A DNA stretch of 64,000 nucleotides, taken from the NCBI RefSeq assembly GCF_036330325.1, contig NZ_JAZDRO010000003.1, positions 248,001 through 312,000 of the forward strand. Reading direction: 5' to 3'. The translations under genes were made by a program, and so were the position numbers. Source of the stretch: Hyphobacterium marinum (GTDB lineage Bacteria > Pseudomonadota > Alphaproteobacteria > Caulobacterales > Maricaulaceae). This document shows, one piece after another, positions 61,477 to 64,000 of this stretch (its first letter is position 1; the number at the start of each line of letters is the position of its first letter). The notes below the pieces were generated by a model. It was not told where the DNA came from. It worked only from the letters and a program-made list of their open reading frames with translations, and searched no databases.

Positions 61477-62687
61477 GACGGCCCGAGCTCCCGTGTGATC
61501 ACCTGGTCCCCGATGGCGAGGTCGCCCTCGAGTATTTCGACGAACTGTTCGTCCTCGGCCCCGAGCCGCACCGCCAGCATGCGCGGCGCGCCATCGCGCA
61601 GGACGAACAGGCGGCGCTGGCCCTGGCGGATCATCCGTCCGGCAACAAGGCCGATATAGGCGGCCCGGCGCAAATTCTCGGTCGGGAAATCCGGTTCGAT
61701 CCCGACGGCGCGTATATCATCGTCGGTGATCCCCTCGGGGAACCAGTCCGTTGGAATCACATAGAGCGCCGCGACCGGAACGCGAAGGACGAAGCGGGCC
61801 TCGGCGTGAACTAATTCGACCGAAGCCGTCATTCCGGGCAACAGCTGCTGTTGCGGGTCTTCGGCCTCTATGATGACCGGATAGCTGACAAAGCGCCCCT
61901 GCGTGCGCGGCGACGGCCTGACCGGTCCCGCCACGCCCTCGAAGGTCTCGTCAGGATAGGCATCAACGGTGAACCGGACCCGCATTCCGGGCTGGACCCG
62001 GCCAATGTCGCCTTCGGCAACCAGAGCCTCGATCTCGACCCGTGACAGGTCCGCCGAGACCAGGAACAGGGTTGGAGCACTCTGGGCAGCACTGACGGCC
62101 TGCCCGGCTTCGACAAGCCGGTCCTGGACGAAGCCGTCGATCGGACTTCGGATTTCGGTGCGGGACAGATCGAATTCGGCCTGCTCAACCCCGCTTTCGG
62201 CGAGTTCCAGCGATGCGGCGGCTTCAGCAAGCCTGGCCGTGGCGGTATCGAGCCTTGCCCGGCGCTCATCGAGTTGGGATTGCGGCAGCGTGCCGCGTTC
62301 GACCAGTGCCTCGCCGCGCTCAAGCTCCCGATCAGCCGTCTCCTGTTCGATCCGGGCGACTTCATGACGGGCCCGCGCGGTACGGGCCGCGGCCCGGGCC
62401 TGGGTCAGGCGGGCTTCAAACGGGGCCGGGTCAATGCGCGCGAGCAACTGGCCTTCCGCGACCGGATCACCGAAGTCGGCGAAAATCCCGGTCAGCCGGC
62501 CTGAAATCTCGGCACCAACCTCGACCTGGGTCGCGGGCTGAATGCGGCCAACAGCCGGGACGATGTCCTGAATGTCACCGCGCTCAACGGCGGCCGTTTC
62601 GTACTGGGTGCGGGATTCCCGGGCCGCAGCATTACAGCCCGCCAGTGCGAGGGCAGACAGGATCGCGACCAGTGCGCGTCCGTTCAT
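61473..62687 (-). CDS. MacA/HlyD-type periplasmic adaptor lipoprotein
   Basis: A 404-residue adaptor. The signal ends LALAGC (lipid-modified Cys about 18). Lipoyl halves follow (QVEVGAEISGRLTGI and TEIRSPIDGFVQDRLVEAGQ), around a helical hairpin (about 85-175, rich in R, A, E and L). A beta-barrel and a membrane-proximal domain make up the C-terminal half. It bridges an ABC permease to an outer-membrane channel; no TolC-like gene is in the window. ATG at 62687 gives a proper signal peptide. A 102-bp gap separates it from the secreted protein upstream. Confidence 0.9.
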   Translation of the reverse strand: MNGRALVAILSALALAGCNAAARESRTQYETAAVERGDIQDIVPAVGRIQPATQVEVGAEISGRLTGIFADFGDPVAEGQLLARIDPAPFEARLTQARAAARTARARHEVARIEQETADRELERGEALVERGTLPQSQLDERRARLDTATARLAEAAASLELAESGVEQAEFDLSRTEIRSPIDGFVQDRLVEAGQAVSAAQSAPTLFLVSADLSRVEIEALVAEGDIGRVQPGMRVRFTVDAYPDETFEGVAGPVRPSPRTQGRFVSYPVIIEAEDPQQQLLPGMTASVELVHAEARFVLRVPVAALYVIPTDWFPEGITDDDIRAVGIEPDFPTENLRRAAYIGLVAGRMIRQGQRRLFVLRDGAPRMLAVRLGAEDEQFVEILEGDLAIGDQVITRELGPS

Positions 62688-62789
62688 GCCCTCCCCCTCG
62701 GCTACTTCGCCCGAAGGAGACGATATAACAGCCAGGCCGCATTCTGCCAACAAAATTCACAATCCATGCTTGAGAAAGTCTTGCCCACA

Positions 62790-63410
62790 CTAGGGCTCCG
62801 AAAGCGTAACCGCCGTCATCACAAGTCCCGTTCGGCTGTTCTCTTCACGCAGCCACCACCCCGTCCGCGAAGACAGGGAAACCTGCTTGTTCTGCGCGGG
62901 CCCGTCACCGGACGATTGCAGATGGAAGGTGTGGACCGGATGGGTTTCGCTCCCGACATCGACCACGCCGCACCCGGTCAGCGTCACCGTGTGTTCCTCG
63001 CGGCGGCCTCCGGGCCCCTCAACCGTGAACCGGACTGATTGCCCCGGGGCCAGCGCCGCAATTGCCGGGCCGGGGTCACGGCTATAGCGCCACTCCTGAA
63101 CAGTCTGTCCCCCAGACCCCAGCACACGCAGGGGCAGAAGCACGCCGCCAATCGTGTCGAGAAGCGTGCCCTCGTCCATGCCGATCTCGTCAGCGCCGGC
63201 ACCCGCGCCCTGGTGATAGCGGACCCGCAGGCCGTCGCTGCCCGCGACGACATTGCGAAGGACCACCGGATAGGGCGCGCCATTGAGCCGGCCCTCATAA
63301 GTGGCGGAATAGCCGGGCTGAAGCGGTGTGATCGGTCCGATCGGGCCACACAAGTCGCTCTGCGTCCCGGATTGCAGGAAAAGGGTCAGCGCCGCAAATA
63401 CGTCGATCAT
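62790..63410 (-). CDS. Secreted beta-rich protein beside the exporter
   Basis: A 206-residue protein with a short signal-like start (MIDVFAALTLFLQSG). A beta-rich body follows: GYSATYEGRLNGAPYPVVLRN, then LRVRYHQG, LLDTIGGVLLPLR and the final GWWLREENSRTGLVM. The strand pattern resembles DUF3108/LolB-like lipid-binding sheets, but that is visual only. ATG at 63410 is preferred over TTG at 63419. It lies between the six-cysteine peptide (54 bp upstream) and the MacA-like gene, all on one strand. Confidence 0.6.
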   Translation of the reverse strand: MIDVFAALTLFLQSGTQSDLCGPIGPITPLQPGYSATYEGRLNGAPYPVVLRNVVAGSDGLRVRYHQGAGAGADEIGMDEGTLLDTIGGVLLPLRVLGSGGQTVQEWRYSRDPGPAIAALAPGQSVRFTVEGPGGRREEHTVTLTGCGVVDVGSETHPVHTFHLQSSGDGPAQNKQVSLSSRTGWWLREENSRTGLVMTAVTLSEP

Positions 63411-63464
63411 GAAAGGCAACTCCGGACGGTGCGGCGGGACCGCAGCCCCGCCGCGCCCGCTCCG

Positions 63465-63644
63465 CTACTCGATTTCGGCCATCGTGCAGGCATTGTAGCA
63501 TGTGCCGAAACACATGGTGAAATCCCCGCCATAGAGGCCTTCGCACTGGCCGAGGCAGGCACTGGCGCACGGCGAGGCCATGGCCTGCGAGACGACCGCG
63601 AGGGCGAGCAACAGCCCGCCGGCGAGTTTCTGTCCAAGTTTCAT
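63465..63644 (-). CDS. 59-residue secreted six-cysteine peptide
   Basis: Short gene with an excellent ribosome site (AGGGGAGGAAAGC directly before ATG 63644). The signal peptide is about residues 1-24 (LAGGLLLALAVVSQAMA, cleavage near ASP). The mature part of about 35 residues holds six cysteines, C26, C30, C34, C45, C49 and C53, in the symmetric pattern C-x3-C-x3-C-x10-C-x3-C-x3-C. The middle is EGLYGGDFTM. Two helices joined by disulfides, or a metal or haem site, are possible. It is first in line upstream of the secreted protein and ABC/MacA genes. No family is recognised. Confidence 0.7.
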   Translation of the reverse strand: MKLGQKLAGGLLLALAVVSQAMASPCASACLGQCEGLYGGDFTMCFGTCYNACTMAEIE

Positions 63645-63785
63645 GCTTTCCTCCCCTGGTTAGCGCCGGGAAGGAATCCACAACTTTTGCGTGTTGTCTA
63701 GATCGCGCTTGGGTTGCGCTAGAAAGCAGGTCGCCTCTCCGGTGGAATCTTTCACCGGACGGGAGCTGGCCATAACGGGAAAAAG

Positions 63786-63872
63786 TGGTGCGGGCGGCCG
63801 GACTTGAACCGGCACGGGATTACTCCCAACAGATTTTAAGTCTGGCGCGTCTACCAATTCCGCCACGCCCGC
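63786..63872 (-). tRNA. tRNA-Leu(TAA)
   Basis: The 87-nt minus-strand gene folds as a class II tRNA. The acceptor stem is GCGGGCG/CGCCCGC, then the discriminator A and an encoded CCA (63786-63788). The D arm contains GGTAGACGC, the anticodon loop is CTTAAAA with anticodon TAA, and the T arm contains GGTTCAAGTCC. A long variable arm (GGGAGTAATCCC) lies between. It reads UUA (and UUG by wobble), a rare leucine codon in such a GC-rich genome. Confidence 0.96.
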
Positions 63873-64000
63873 ACTGACGATCCGCATTCATATGAAGTTT
63901 CCCGCCGGCTTCCTAGACCACAAGCCGCGCTGAACACCGTAGTCGGGAGTCAGAACCAGGGCTCGTCTGCAGGCTGTCCAAATTTTAATTTCATAATTTG

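Noticed and set aside
63738..63759. Terminator after tRNA-Leu
   Set aside because: A perfect 7-bp stem (TCCGGTG/CACCGGA) exists but no T-run follows on the minus strand, so it is not listed as a terminator.
63660..63887. 75-codon minus-strand open frame containing GVAELVDAPDLKSVGSNPVPVQVRPPA
   Set aside because: This is the well-known false protein made by translating a tRNA-Leu gene; the tRNA at 63786-63872 explains it.

Overview
The window is about 64 kb of GC-rich, densely packed chromosome from an alphaproteobacterium. It looks like a stalked or holdfast-bearing member of the Caulobacterales/Maricaulales (Maricaulis-like). The main reasons are a holdfast-type polysaccharide cluster at the left end in the Caulobacter hfs order, a divK-pleD pair convergent with rpmG, mipZ next to a J-domain gene and panC, and a pyrB-pyrC-plsY-dprA-topA-rnr block. 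Most of it is core chromosome. I see no prophage, insertion sequence, rRNA operon or CRISPR array. The species is inferred from gene content only.

Layout. 1-6.4 kb: holdfast synthesis (end of a flippase, glycosyltransferase, deacetylase, Wzy/ligase-type polymerase, P-loop ATPase, Wzz-type copolymerase, Wza-type export lipoprotein). 6.4-11.2 kb: a Sel1 protein, a sulfotransferase-like protein, a glutathione transferase, an acidic 11-residue-repeat lipoprotein, a 2OG-Fe(II) oxygenase and two tiny membrane proteins. 11.2-15.5 kb: gatCAB with three extra genes inserted. 15.5-16.1 kb: a DUF559 nuclease-like gene enclosed by inverted repeats. 16.1-23.1 kb: two leucine-catabolism genes (mccA-like, liuC-like) separated by a LACTB-like hydrolase and DUF817, then a large lipoprotein and a membrane protein. 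23.4-31.2 kb: ruvX, an AEC transporter, DUF1993, a PqqB-like metallohydrolase, an acetyltransferase, then pyrB, a pseudo-dihydroorotase, plsY and dprA. 31.3-40.1 kb: topA, rnr, Nudix, MFS, rpmG, pleD, divK. 40.3-48.5 kb: ROK kinase and zinc-ribbon dinB, hydrolase, RidA, a FemAB-like acyltransferase, a PIN toxin-antitoxin-like pair with its own operator-like repeat, HIT, and a DUF2306/AraC divergent pair. 48.5-57 kb: clpA/clpS, phasin, a D,D-carboxypeptidase with SPOR domain, J-domain protein, mipZ, SPOR lipoprotein, panC, DUF1489. 57-64 kb: a secreted protein, a JmjC/cupin-like protein, alkA, an ABC/MacA-type export unit preceded by two secreted proteins (one a six-cysteine peptide below 60 residues), and tRNA-Leu(TAA).

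How the genes fit together. The left end makes and exports a surface adhesin. divK, pleD and mipZ are cell-cycle and division-site regulators that in Caulobacter couple polar development to division. clpS/clpA, gatCAB, rnr, topA and rpmG are housekeeping. The best candidates for something new are (a) the set made of the six-cysteine peptide, a secreted protein, a MacA-like lipoprotein, and an ABC ATPase and permease at the right end, (b) the DUF559 gene whose 3' end lies inside a flanking inverted repeat, (c) the phasin gene with two well-supported starts, and (d) the DUF7662/PIN pair with an inverted repeat over its promoter.
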